Positions 8,970 to 17,645 of a stretch of DNA of 64,000 nucleotides are shown here, one piece after another. The translations under genes were made by a program, and so were the position numbers. Origin of the DNA: Providencia rettgeri (GTDB lineage Bacteria > Pseudomonadota > Gammaproteobacteria > Enterobacterales > Enterobacteriaceae); assembly GCA_900455085.1 (NCBI GenBank), contig UGTZ01000001.1:650501-714500 (forward strand), in the 5' to 3' direction. A model generated the notes under the pieces. It searched no databases. It was not told the origin of the DNA and worked only from the letters and a program-made list of their open reading frames with translations. How positions within the stretch are numbered: position 1 is the first letter of the stretch; every line of letters begins with the position of its first letter.

Positions 8970-9309
8970 GTATAATGTGTTTTTATATTTATTTTAACCT
9001 AGTGATTTAATAGCATTTTATGGCTTGTTATCTTTTTTATTGCTGCATTATTTTTTTTTATTTTTGTCTAGATGATTTGTATGAACTAAAATTAAATTAA
9101 TAATCATTATTATTAATATGAGAATGGTTTTCTAATTATTTGATTTTTAAATTTTTTTTTATTTTTTTAAAATTTTATTATTATTTAAATATTCTACTTA
9201 CGTCACAATTGTTAACTTTATGTTTCGAATATCCCTAAAGGGCTATGTAATTGTTAATGTAAGGTTAAGATAATCGAGTTATCGAAAGATACTAAATAGG
9301 GTATCCATA
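8970..9309. other. Intergenic region before the amine-oxidation cluster
   Basis: 340 bases, extremely AT-rich. A stretch at 9093-9111 (TAAATTAATAATCATTATT) matches a 19-base Fur box at 14 positions. CCCTAAAGGG at 9233-9242 is a perfect 10-base palindrome close to the likely promoter. Neither is proven. Confidence 0.4.
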
Positions 9310-10614
9310 ATGAATAACCAAGTAGAATCATTGACTTACTATGCAGCAACTAAAAAGTATGACTTACGTTTTCCTACGCTAAAGGAAGATCTTGATGTTG
9401 ATGTGGTGATTATTGGTGGTGGTTTTTCTGGGATCCATACTGCGCTTGAGCTGTGTGAGAAAGGGATTACCAATATCGCTATTTTGGAAGGACGGCACCT
9501 TGGCTACGGTGGTTCAGGGCGTAATGGCGGGCAAGTAATGGCGGGCATTGGCCATGATATCGATGCAATCAAAAAATATGTCGGGCCAGAGGGTTTAGAA
9601 ACGATTTTTAAACTCAGCAATATGGGCGCAGGGATCATGCGTGATCGTATCGCTAAATATGATATTGATGCAGATTTTTGCCGTGGTTACGCATACTTAG
9701 GTAGTAATAAGCGCCAAGAAAAAACCTTACGCAGTTGGCTAAAAGATTTTAAGTCAGTTGATCCTGATGAAGAAATTGAGTTTTACAGTGGCTCAGAACT
9801 AAAACAGATTATTGGTTCTGATGCTTATACCTGTGGGATCAAACACATGGGTGGCGGTCATGTTCATTCATTGAATTTATTATTGGGTGAAGCGAAAGCG
9901 ATTAGTGAAATATATGGCGCTAAAATATTTGAAAATAGCCAAGTATTAAATGTGGAATATGGTAATACCATCAAAGTCAGAACTGCGATGGGAACAGTTA
10001 AAGCACAGAAAATGCTGTGGGCTTGCGATTCATTTTTAAATGGCCTTGAGCCGACGATTTACCCTAAAACTATTAATACTTACGCATATCAATTAATGAC
10101 GGAAGAGCTACCTGATGAATTAATCGAGCAAATTAGCCCAATTCGTGGTGCTTATAGTGATATTCGTCCTGTAATAGATTACTACCGGGTGACGAATGAG
10201 AATCGCCTATTATTTGGCAGTTCCACTCATTTTCTTGAATATATTCCGTCTGATCTTAAAGCATGGAATCGTAATTTAATGCTAAAAGTCTTTCCTTATC
10301 TCAAAGACGTCAAAATTGAATTAGCTTGGGGTGGACCAATGGCATGTAGTGCAAATTTATTTCCACAAATTGGTTCATTACCACAACACAAAAATGTGTT
10401 TTATGCACAGGGCTATTCAGGTTTTGGTGTTACGCCAAGCCAGATTGTGTGCAAAGTTCTTGCTGAAGGGATGGTGGAAGGTTCTCATCGTTATGACTTA
10501 ATGAGTTCTATCCCGCACGCCAATATTATTGGTAAAGATAGTCTGCGTAATGTGATTGTTTCGTTGGCAAAAATAATGCATCAGACATCCGGTTATTGGC
10601 AAGGTCGTCGCTAA
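9310..10614 (+). CDS. FAD-dependent amine oxidoreductase, PuuB-like (DAO family)
   Basis: 434 residues. N-terminal dinucleotide-binding motif VIIGGGFSGIHTALEL near residues 34-49, then the PuuB-like block GYGGSGRNGGQV. A C-terminal FAD contact is in YAQGYSGFGVTPS. Same architecture and length as E. coli PuuB (gamma-glutamylputrescine oxidoreductase), but the similarity is moderate. It should oxidise an amine to an aldehyde with release of ammonia or a smaller amine and hydrogen peroxide. No glutamate-putrescine ligase (PuuA) is present here, so the substrate may be a free amine. First gene of a block with a cupin and an aldehyde dehydrogenase. Confidence 0.85.
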   Translation: MNNQVESLTYYAATKKYDLRFPTLKEDLDVDVVIIGGGFSGIHTALELCEKGITNIAILEGRHLGYGGSGRNGGQVMAGIGHDIDAIKKYVGPEGLETIFKLSNMGAGIMRDRIAKYDIDADFCRGYAYLGSNKRQEKTLRSWLKDFKSVDPDEEIEFYSGSELKQIIGSDAYTCGIKHMGGGHVHSLNLLLGEAKAISEIYGAKIFENSQVLNVEYGNTIKVRTAMGTVKAQKMLWACDSFLNGLEPTIYPKTINTYAYQLMTEELPDELIEQISPIRGAYSDIRPVIDYYRVTNENRLLFGSSTHFLEYIPSDLKAWNRNLMLKVFPYLKDVKIELAWGGPMACSANLFPQIGSLPQHKNVFYAQGYSGFGVTPSQIVCKVLAEGMVEGSHRYDLMSSIPHANIIGKDSLRNVIVSLAKIMHQTSGYWQGRR

Positions 10615-10663
10615 TTCGTTATCCACCTAACTAGTTTATTAAAATCGATTAAAGGTAAAAATT

Positions 10664-11032
10664 ATGATTAGTCCATTACTGTTAAATAAACCACTACCTG
10701 AGTTATTGAATGTTGGTAGCGTGACAAATTTAGGCTCTGTGGTTGTTGAAGGCGATCCTCAAGCGAGTGTTGCAATGATCCACGGTGAACCAACGGATAA
10801 CCTGACCTGCGGTATTTTTGCTTGTACTAAAGGCAAGTTCAAAATGGTATATCCATTTGATGAAATGGCGACAGTCCACGAAGGTTCGGTGAAGTTAACG
10901 GATGTGAAAACCGGTGTGACGGTTGAATACCATAAAGGCGATACCTGGTTTGCCGCGAAAGGTACCGAAGTTTTATGGGAAATTGATACACCACGCTTCG
11001 TAAAACATTACTTAGCTTGTGTAAATGCCTAA
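10664..11032 (+). CDS. Small cupin-domain protein (DUF861 type)
   Basis: 122 residues, one cupin barrel. The C-terminal half shows the cupin pattern (EGSVKLTDVKTGVTVEYHKGDTWF is split here into the HEGSV strand and the GDTWF turn), and the fold continues to EIDTPRFVKHY. Few metal-binding histidines are visible. Close relatives of this size often sit with amine or amino-acid oxidases. The biochemical role is unknown. Lies 49 bases after the oxidoreductase and 28 bases before the aldehyde dehydrogenase, so it is in the same operon. Confidence 0.75.
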   Translation: MISPLLLNKPLPELLNVGSVTNLGSVVVEGDPQASVAMIHGEPTDNLTCGIFACTKGKFKMVYPFDEMATVHEGSVKLTDVKTGVTVEYHKGDTWFAAKGTEVLWEIDTPRFVKHYLACVNA

Positions 11033-11060
11033 TTAATTTCTATTGAGTGGAGTGATAACA

Positions 11061-12553
11061 ATGAGCGAGTTAACCCTATTACCAGAAGTCAGTGAATTTT
11101 TGAAGCGTCAGCACGGTCATTTTATCAACGGGTTACCGGTTTCTGGCAAGGGCGATACTTTTTTTGATGTTGTTAACCCAGCCACTGAACAGGTTATTGC
11201 TAAAGTAAAAGAAGGAACTTTAGCGGAAGTTGATGCTGCAATGGATGCGGCTCATACTGCATTTAAAGGGGGTTGGGCAAACACGACACCGATGGAAAGA
11301 GGGAATTGCTTAAACCGCCTTGCTGACCTGCTTGAAAAGCATCTTGAAGAATTAGCCCAGTTAGAGACGTTATGTTCAGGTAAAACCATTCAATTATCTC
11401 GTTTTCTTGAAGTGGGGTCATCTGCGCAATTCTTGCGTTATTTTGCCGGTTGGGCGACTAAAATTAGTGGGGAAACATTGAATGTTTCATTGCCTTCTTT
11501 TAATGGTGAGAAATATTCTGCATTTACCCAGCGTGAACCTGTTGGTGTTGTAGCTGGTATTATTCCTTGGAACTTTTCTATTATGATTTCCATTTGGAAA
11601 TTAGCGGCTGCTTTAACATGTGGCTGTACGATTGTGTTGAAACCAAGTGAATTTACCCCACTAACCATGCTAAGAGTGGCAGAATTGGCAAAAGAGGCAG
11701 GAATTCCTGACGGTGTAATTAATATCGTGAATGGTGGTGGTCGTGAAGTTGGGCCTGCACTAATTCATCATCCACTTTGTTCTAAAGTAACATTTACGGG
11801 GTCTGTACCAACTGGGCTGGCAGTAGGGCGTTCAGCAATGGAAGGTAAATTAACCCGAGTAACTCTGGAGCTTGGTGGGAAAAATGGTGCGGCATTCTTA
11901 GCTGACCTTCCGGTTGAAAAAATTGTTAATGGGATTATTGAAGCGGGGTATCTAAATCAAGGGCAAATTTGCGCGGCTGCTGAGCGGTTCTATATTCCAT
12001 CTAAATTGATGGATGAAGTATTAGCGCAACTAAAAACGCGTTTGTCTGCGATGAAAGTCGGTTCTCCATTGGATGAAACAACCGAGATGGGGCCGCTGGC
12101 CAATAAAGCGCATTATGAAAAAATCTTAGGTTTGTTTGAAAAAGCTCGCCAAGAGGGTAGTGAAATTATTTATGGTGGCCAACCCATTGCAGGCGCTGGG
12201 TACTTTGTGCCTCCAACCATTATTCGTGCTAAAAGCCCAGATGATGTATTGATGAAAGAGGAAACATTTGGGCCAATAGGGACTTTCTTGAGTTACGATG
12301 ACGAAGAAGAACTTATTGAGATGATGAATAGCACTCCGTTTGGTTTAGCTGCGAGTTTATGGACAAATGATCTTAGTAAAGCAATGCGTATGATTTCACG
12401 CATTGAAGCGGGAACGGTATGGGTGAATATGCATACCTTCCTTGACCCGCAGTGCCATTTGGTGGCATTAAGTCATCAGGTATTGGTCGTGAATTTGGTA
12501 GTGCCTTTATTGAGTATTACACAGAGTTAAAATCTGTCATGGTGCGTTATTAG
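11061..12553 (+). pseudogene. NAD(P)+-dependent aldehyde dehydrogenase (PuuC-like), frameshifted near the C terminus
   Basis: About 497 residues when the frame is repaired. The Rossmann segment IIPWNFSIMI, the catalytic glutamate in TLELGGKN and the catalytic cysteine in NQGQICAAAERFY are all present. The ATG at 11061 has GGAG 8 bases upstream and is preferred over a TTG at 11043. After residues VWVNMHTFLDP, the expected family end (VPFGGIKSSGIGREFGS, YTELKSV) continues in the next frame up to the TAG at 12551-12553. One base is missing around 12448-12450 (CCGCA where CCGGCA is expected); without it translation ends at 12530. It should oxidise the aldehyde made by the PuuB-like enzyme. Real mutation or sequencing error cannot be told from the sequence. 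Confidence 0.8.
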
Positions 12554-12584
12554 TGTTCAATTTATATTTAATTAATCAACATTT

Positions 12585-12608
12585 CCCGGCCATCGTGCCG
12601 GGTTTTTT
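12585..12608 (+). terminator. Terminator of the amine-oxidation operon
   Basis: CCCGGC / GCCGGG stem followed by six T, between the aldehyde dehydrogenase and a convergent LuxR-type gene. Confidence 0.9.
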
Positions 12609-12698
12609 ATATTTGATAGATACTATGGCTTATTAATCAATTTAAAGACAAAGCTATTGTGGATGTTCATCCGCAGCGGGTGGTCGTTAGATTTATTG

Positions 12699-13364
12699 TC
12701 ATTTTTCTTGGCGAATGATAAACCCTGATGAAACAAGCTCGGTTCGGTTAGTCACATTTGCTTTAGTGAAGATATTGCGTAAGTGAGTCTTCACTGTTGA
12801 TAGCGAAACCCCCAGTAATAATGCAATTCGCTTATTGCTCGCGCCTTCCCGTACTAAATGGATAATTTCTTGTTCTTTGGGGGTATAAGCCACTAAGGAA
12901 TCAGGTAGTACATCAAATGTCATCAGCTCAGCGACAGGTAAAATAGTATTTAATCGCATGATTTCTTGTTGGCTAAATGGGCTGTCTCGCAGCACCGAAA
13001 TCCCCGCAATAATTTTATTTTTACGACGAATAAATATTTCCGCCATATCAGTCATGTTATTTGGCTGCATAAAATCATGGAAAAAAGCTTGATTCTGCTG
13101 GCGTATTTCAGAATCCATTCTCACTAAGCGTAAATCATCGCTGCGAAAATGGTCAGGGTGTAAAGGATCTAATTGGTGAAAATAAGCGAGATACTCTTCA
13201 TGCATTTTTGCCGGTATCCCGTGAAGAACGTAGTTATCTGGTTGGCAATGATCATTCACGAGGTAATACACCAATGCAGAAACCGGAATAATATGCGCAA
13301 TGGTATTTAGGCAGCAATCAATCAATGTTTGTTGATGAGGCTCGAATAATGGTGAATTCATCAT
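12699..13364 (-). CDS. LuxR-family transcriptional regulator (amine cluster, second)
   Basis: 221 residues. The N-terminal sensing region (about 1-145) is of unclear type. The C-terminal helix-turn-helix (about 150-215) has YTPKEQEIIHLVREGASNKR and STVKTHLRNIFTKANV. Two start codons lie in a row, with AAGGG just upstream; the second (13361) has the better spacing. Convergent with the aldehyde dehydrogenase and divergent from the APC permease, so it probably controls the permease (inference). It has little resemblance to the other LuxR-type regulator in its N-terminal half. Confidence 0.85.
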   Translation of the reverse strand: MMNSPLFEPHQQTLIDCCLNTIAHIIPVSALVYYLVNDHCQPDNYVLHGIPAKMHEEYLAYFHQLDPLHPDHFRSDDLRLVRMDSEIRQQNQAFFHDFMQPNNMTDMAEIFIRRKNKIIAGISVLRDSPFSQQEIMRLNTILPVAELMTFDVLPDSLVAYTPKEQEIIHLVREGASNKRIALLLGVSLSTVKTHLRNIFTKANVTNRTELVSSGFIIRQEK

Positions 13365-13757
13365 ATTCCCTTGTGTACTAATCGAATGATTATCATGCCT
13401 CTTAATGGATTTAACATAAAATAAACATATTAATAACGTGAAGTTGATAGCAGTATTTAAAACTCATGAAAACCTCATGAATATTGATTTGCTGCTTTTT
13501 GGTATCTTTAGAAAGATATTTATTAATATATTAACAAGTGGTTTGTTTGTTACATATTGATATTACTTTAATTATTTTTTTGTTTTTAAAAATATGGGTA
13601 CTTTTCGCGAGCTATACTTTATTTCCCCTCTCTCTGGGTATCGTCCTTTAGAACGATAGCAGTGGATTTAAGCTTATTTCTATAGTGGATATGAAACCAC
13701 TTTATTTTTACAAAAAATTCACATTAATAGCTAGATAGAGAGTGAGAGGGAAGCAAG
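13365..13757. other. Divergent region LuxR regulator / APC permease
   Basis: 393 bases. It holds an inverted repeat ATCGT-N8-ACGAT near 13640-13660 and a hairpin GTGG-N8-CCAC near 13686-13701, both candidate operator or leader structures. GAGAGGGA precedes the permease start. Confidence 0.45.
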
Positions 13758-15248
13758 ATGAATTTATCCTCAAAATTGTCGACACATTTAGAAAAAGGGA
13801 AAGTTGGCTTTCCGACCACCTTGGCGAGTTCTGCTGGTTTGATTATGGCCAGTCCTGTTATTTTAACCGTCACGAGTGGATTCGGCATCGGTGGCGATAC
13901 GTTTGCCTTAGCGGTGCTACTCAGTTTCATCATGATGCAAGCTCAGTTAACTACATTTTCGGAGGCTGCGGCCATTCTACCAACGTCAGGCTCAGTATAT
14001 GACTATATCTCTTGTGGGATGGGACGCTTTTGGGCGATAACAGGTGCGCTTTCGGCTTACTTGATTGTGCATGTATTTGCAGGAACAGCTGAAACTATTC
14101 TGTCAGGGATTATGGCTCTCGTTAATTTTGAACATCTCAACACGGTCTTAGAGACCAGTAACTCATCTTGGATGGTTGGTGTTGGGTTGGTTGTCACGTT
14201 TGGTATCTTAAATGCATTTGGTATTGAGGCCTTTGGTAAGGTCGAGGTTGTACTGACATTTGCCATGTGGTCCACGTTAGTAATTTTTAGTGTGAGTGGT
14301 TTGTTGTTGCCATTTCATGTGGATATGGACGGCTGGTTTGGTCAGCCTCTCAATACTGACCCAACACTAATACTGAGCTTTGTTGGTATGGCAATGTTCA
14401 TGTTTGTTGGTTGTGAGCTAGTAACCCCAATGGCTCCTGAAATTAAAAATTCCGCGAAAGTGATTCCCCGTGCGATGACAACAGGTTTATTTTGTGTCGC
14501 ACTCTGTATGGTGTTATTCGGTGCAGCGCTAGCGAACCAAGTGGAAAATGTGGTCGTTGACCCGCTGACAGGTACGCGTTTACTTGAAACACCGATGGCA
14601 ATCCCTGCATTCGCCGAAATTGTTATGGGTGAGTTTGGTAAATACTGGATAGGTATCGCGTTATTACTGGCTGGTGGAGCGACCATCAATACGTTAATGG
14701 CAGCGGTTCCTCGCATTCTTTATGGAATGGCTCTTGATGGGGCATTACCACGCATCTTTGCTTATTTGCACCCTCGTTTTAAAACTCCAGTATTCGGTAT
14801 TTTAGTAGCTGTGATGATCCCATGTTTGCACGCTTTTGCTATTCAAGGCGACCTTGATCGTATCATTCCATTGGTACTGGCGGCGGTGTGTTCTTGGGGT
14901 ACGGCTTACTTGCTGGTAACGATTTCAGTAGTGTTATTGCGTATTCGTCGACCTGACTTACATCGAGCCTATCGTTCGCCTTTTTTCCCTATACCGCAAA
15001 TTATTTCGAGTGTCGGGATTATTTTAGCGATTGTGTATATCACTCCACCAGGCATGAATAAATCGGATATCTATATTCCTTTTGCCATTATGTTAGGTTT
15101 AACAGCAGGATATGCATTAATTTGGACCGTTTTTGTACAGAAAGTGAACCCATTTAAACCTGTGGATGTTGAATACGTTTTATCTAATTCCTTCGCTGAT
15201 GAAGAAATGGAAGGAGGCCAACTTGAGCCATTACGTAACCTCGCCTAA
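13758..15248 (+). CDS. APC-superfamily amino acid / amine permease
   Basis: 496 residues with about twelve hydrophobic spans. The N-terminal region (SSAGLIMASPVILTVTSGFG) is the unwound TM1 glycine region typical of the APC superfamily. The APC-type TM6 region is near FVGCELVTPMAPEIKNSAK, and TM8 near GGATINTLMAAVPRILYGMA. Integral inner-membrane, proton- or sodium-driven uptake is likely. Substrate is not evident; placement next to an amine oxidase and aldehyde dehydrogenase suggests it brings in the amine or amino acid that they degrade. RBS GAGAGGGA precedes the ATG. Confidence 0.88.
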   Translation: MNLSSKLSTHLEKGKVGFPTTLASSAGLIMASPVILTVTSGFGIGGDTFALAVLLSFIMMQAQLTTFSEAAAILPTSGSVYDYISCGMGRFWAITGALSAYLIVHVFAGTAETILSGIMALVNFEHLNTVLETSNSSWMVGVGLVVTFGILNAFGIEAFGKVEVVLTFAMWSTLVIFSVSGLLLPFHVDMDGWFGQPLNTDPTLILSFVGMAMFMFVGCELVTPMAPEIKNSAKVIPRAMTTGLFCVALCMVLFGAALANQVENVVVDPLTGTRLLETPMAIPAFAEIVMGEFGKYWIGIALLLAGGATINTLMAAVPRILYGMALDGALPRIFAYLHPRFKTPVFGILVAVMIPCLHAFAIQGDLDRIIPLVLAAVCSWGTAYLLVTISVVLLRIRRPDLHRAYRSPFFPIPQIISSVGIILAIVYITPPGMNKSDIYIPFAIMLGLTAGYALIWTVFVQKVNPFKPVDVEYVLSNSFADEEMEGGQLEPLRNLA

Positions 15249-15837
15249 ACCGTCTTTGCAGAAGAAAATCGGTAAGTTTATCCAGCAACGTTTGCCTGCC
15301 GGATATCAAACAGGATTGACTCTTAACCGTGTTGAGAAGGACATGGCGCCTTATCCATGTGAGTGGGGGGCACCCGGAGTGCTCCATATGCAGCCTCAAC
15401 CCGAATTAACGATTGAGGTGACTGAACGGACAAGAAAATTGTTTCTCGCTTTTATCGTGTATAGCCGTTTTGCGGTATCTGGCCAATGTACAGATAGTAT
15501 CAATGCAAAAATTGAAGTAAAAACCCGTGGGACTATAAAGAAGAAGCATGTCCATTTTGTTTCGAAACAGATGGATGGGCAGAAAGTGATTGAATGGCTG
15601 AATGAGTACCCAATTATTAGGCAAACATTAGAAGAGCTGGAATTTAATCATTGCGAGATAGAGTTTAGCCGAGGTCGTTGGCGTTGTGAAATTGAGCCTT
15701 ACACGGCATCAGAAATGGTGAGCCGCATTCCCGCGACTCGTCGTTATTTGAGATTAATAAAAAAACAACGCTATTATTTATTGAGTGCGCTGCAGTTAAT
15801 TAACCAACTGGTGGAAAAACGTGCTGTGAGCCATTGA
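15223..15837 (+). CDS. Conserved protein of unknown function, possibly DUF3156
   Basis: 204 residues if it starts at the TTG at 15223, which has a perfect AAGGAGG five bases upstream. It then overlaps the permease end by 26 bases, a sign of translational coupling. No signal peptide or membrane span. It is basic and ends with a run rich in R, K and Y (RRYLRLIKKQRYYLLSALQ). The middle part has alternating strands (KIEVKTRGTIKKKHVHFVSK). It may belong to DUF3156, which I recall next to permeases; I could not check. The coupling suggests it works with the permease. Confidence 0.65.
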   Translation: MSHYVTSPKPSLQKKIGKFIQQRLPAGYQTGLTLNRVEKDMAPYPCEWGAPGVLHMQPQPELTIEVTERTRKLFLAFIVYSRFAVSGQCTDSINAKIEVKTRGTIKKKHVHFVSKQMDGQKVIEWLNEYPIIRQTLEELEFNHCEIEFSRGRWRCEIEPYTASEMVSRIPATRRYLRLIKKQRYYLLSALQLINQLVEKRAVSH

Positions 15838-15854
15838 GTTTAAAAGAGTTTTTT

Positions 15855-15873
15855 GATAGTAATAATTATTATC
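15855..15873. promoter_or_regulatory. Fur box upstream of the esterase gene
   Basis: GATAGTAATAATTATTATC matches the classical 19-base Fur box (GATAATGATAATCATTATC) at 16 positions, and lies 22 bases before the esterase start codon. Iron repression of that gene is very likely. Confidence 0.8.
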
Positions 15874-15895
15874 AATTGACTCACTGGAATTTGAT

Positions 15896-17464
15896 GTGAA
15901 ATCTTTGCCTCTTTTAGGTTGTATGTTGTTTTCTTCTGCGGTGATGGCAACACACGCTGACTGTATGCGTTTATCTGAGCTTTCCTTTGCTGAAGGGGTA
16001 CATGATAGCGAAGGTCATAGCTGCTTATCTTTTGAAGTATCGCAGCAAGATTTTATAAAACAACGCGGTGAAGGTCTTTCCAAGGTTCTATTATTGGATT
16101 CCAATAAACAGCCAGTGCGTGCATTGCAAGAGTACGGTTCAGTACAAGAACCTCATAGTGCAGATTATTTAGTATCAAAAAATGGGGTTTATTATTTAGC
16201 GTTGAATGGTGAGCTGGGTAAACCTTGGCAATTAAAGTTTGATGTCACCCAGTACCAGCCTTTAGCCATTAAAAAGGATAATGAACCGGTTAGTCCCAAG
16301 CTGCAAAGTTTACTGGATGAATATTATCAAAATGGTGATACAAGCGCATTTTGGCAACCCGTTGCCGCGCAAGGAACGCCACTGGTTGAAGATTTTTCAA
16401 ATAGACAAAAACGGGTGACATTCCTTTGGCGTGGCGCGAAAGCAAACGCCTATATTTTAGGTGCGCCGTCAGGTAATCACGAAAGAATGGCCCATTTGGC
16501 GGGAACGGATATTTGGTATCGTTCTTTTATCATCCCGAATGATACGTTATCGCAATATAAAATTGCACCTGATATCCCTTCTGTACCGGAAGGCGGTTTT
16601 GCCCAACGTAAAGCAATTCTAGTCACCGCGCAGTCTGACCCATATAATTCTCACGTTATTCCTTCCCTAAATGTAGATAAATATAATCGTTTTTCGTTGT
16701 TATCATTGGCACCGAACATACGCCAGTGTCACTTTCCTGATGTAGAAAATCGGCAGATTAAAGGCCGTTTAGAGACTTTTACGTTGGTGAGTCAAATATT
16801 AAAAAACGAAAGAAAAATAACGGTTTATCAGCCTAATGTACCAATGGAAACACCGGCGTTATTGTTGCTATTGGATGGGCAAATTTACCTGCAAAACTAT
16901 CAAATGGAGAAATTCTTTGATAAGTGGATGAATCAGGGGAGTTTTCCAGCTATGAATATTATATTTGTTGATAGCATAAATTCAGAGCGTCGTGGGGATG
17001 AGCTTCCCCCTAATGATGTCTTTCCTAAGTTGCTGGCGGATGAGCTCATGCCTCAATTAGCACAAATGGGAATTCAAGCATCTGCAAGCCATACGATTAT
17101 TGCGGGTTCCAGTTATGGTGGGATTGGCGCGACATGGAATGCATTACAACATCCTGAAATCTTCGGTAATGTTATCAGTATGTCAGGATCTTATTGGTGG
17201 GCTCCAAAAGATAAAGACCCTGAGTGGTTAATTCGTGAAATCGAAATTATACCAACGCAACCTATCCGTTTTTTCCTTGAGGCCGGCTTATTCGAACAAC
17301 GCGGTAGTTGGGGGGGAATTATTCAGAACCACTACCGATTACTGGATGTTCTAAAACACAAAGGTTATCAAGTTGATGCTATTGAGTTACCTAGCGGGCA
17401 CGACTATGTTTCTTGGTGTGAAACGCTTTATGAGGGAACAAATCAACTTGTGTCACAATGGTAA
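15896..17464 (+). CDS. Exported enterochelin-esterase-like hydrolase (Fes/IroD family)
   Basis: 522 residues starting at GTG. An N-terminal signal peptide (SLPLLGCMLFSSAVMA) suggests periplasmic location. The N-terminal half resembles the Fes N-domain with the WRGAKANAYILG strand. The alpha/beta-hydrolase half has the nucleophile elbow GSSYGG (residues 404-409, Ser406) and a catalytic histidine in LPSGHDYVSWCETL. Fes-family enzymes cut the trilactone of ferric enterobactin; cytosolic Fes lacks a signal peptide, while IroE is periplasmic but shorter. So this may process catecholate siderophores or their linear forms before uptake. A strong Fur box lies just upstream. No siderophore synthesis or receptor genes are adjacent. 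Confidence 0.8.
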   Translation: MKSLPLLGCMLFSSAVMATHADCMRLSELSFAEGVHDSEGHSCLSFEVSQQDFIKQRGEGLSKVLLLDSNKQPVRALQEYGSVQEPHSADYLVSKNGVYYLALNGELGKPWQLKFDVTQYQPLAIKKDNEPVSPKLQSLLDEYYQNGDTSAFWQPVAAQGTPLVEDFSNRQKRVTFLWRGAKANAYILGAPSGNHERMAHLAGTDIWYRSFIIPNDTLSQYKIAPDIPSVPEGGFAQRKAILVTAQSDPYNSHVIPSLNVDKYNRFSLLSLAPNIRQCHFPDVENRQIKGRLETFTLVSQILKNERKITVYQPNVPMETPALLLLLDGQIYLQNYQMEKFFDKWMNQGSFPAMNIIFVDSINSERRGDELPPNDVFPKLLADELMPQLAQMGIQASASHTIIAGSSYGGIGATWNALQHPEIFGNVISMSGSYWWAPKDKDPEWLIREIEIIPTQPIRFFLEAGLFEQRGSWGGIIQNHYRLLDVLKHKGYQVDAIELPSGHDYVSWCETLYEGTNQLVSQW

Positions 17465-17488
17465 ATAGCCATAACACTGATTCACAAC

Positions 17489-17515
17489 AAGCAGCTTATA
17501 TTTAGCTGCTTTTTC
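17489..17515 (+). terminator. Terminator after the esterase
   Basis: AAGCAGCT / AGCTGCTT stem with a seven-base loop followed by a T run, 25 bases after the stop codon. Confidence 0.85.
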
Positions 17516-17550
17516 ACATTTATGACAAACGTCTTCATTTCGCCATAAAA

Positions 17551-17568
17551 GCGTCATTCAACTGTCAT
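17551..17568 (+). promoter_or_regulatory. Pho box upstream of phoA
   Basis: GCGTCAT TCAA CTGTCAT is two PhoB half-sites with the standard four-base spacing; a further CTGTCAT lies at 17587-17593. Together they form a PhoB target about 80-95 bases before the phoA start. Confidence 0.8.
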
Positions 17569-17645
17569 CTAGCTCCTTTAGCATGCCTGTCATTATTTGA
17601 AATACACATTTTCTCTTTTCATTATTGATTGGCAAGGAAACAGTT

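Noticed and set aside
10664..11032. Ethanolamine utilisation protein EutQ
   Set aside because: Only a cupin fold is shared; no other eut gene is near, so the name would mislead.
8226..13364. Quorum-sensing luxI/luxR system
   Set aside because: Two LuxR-type genes are present, but no autoinducer synthase is seen.
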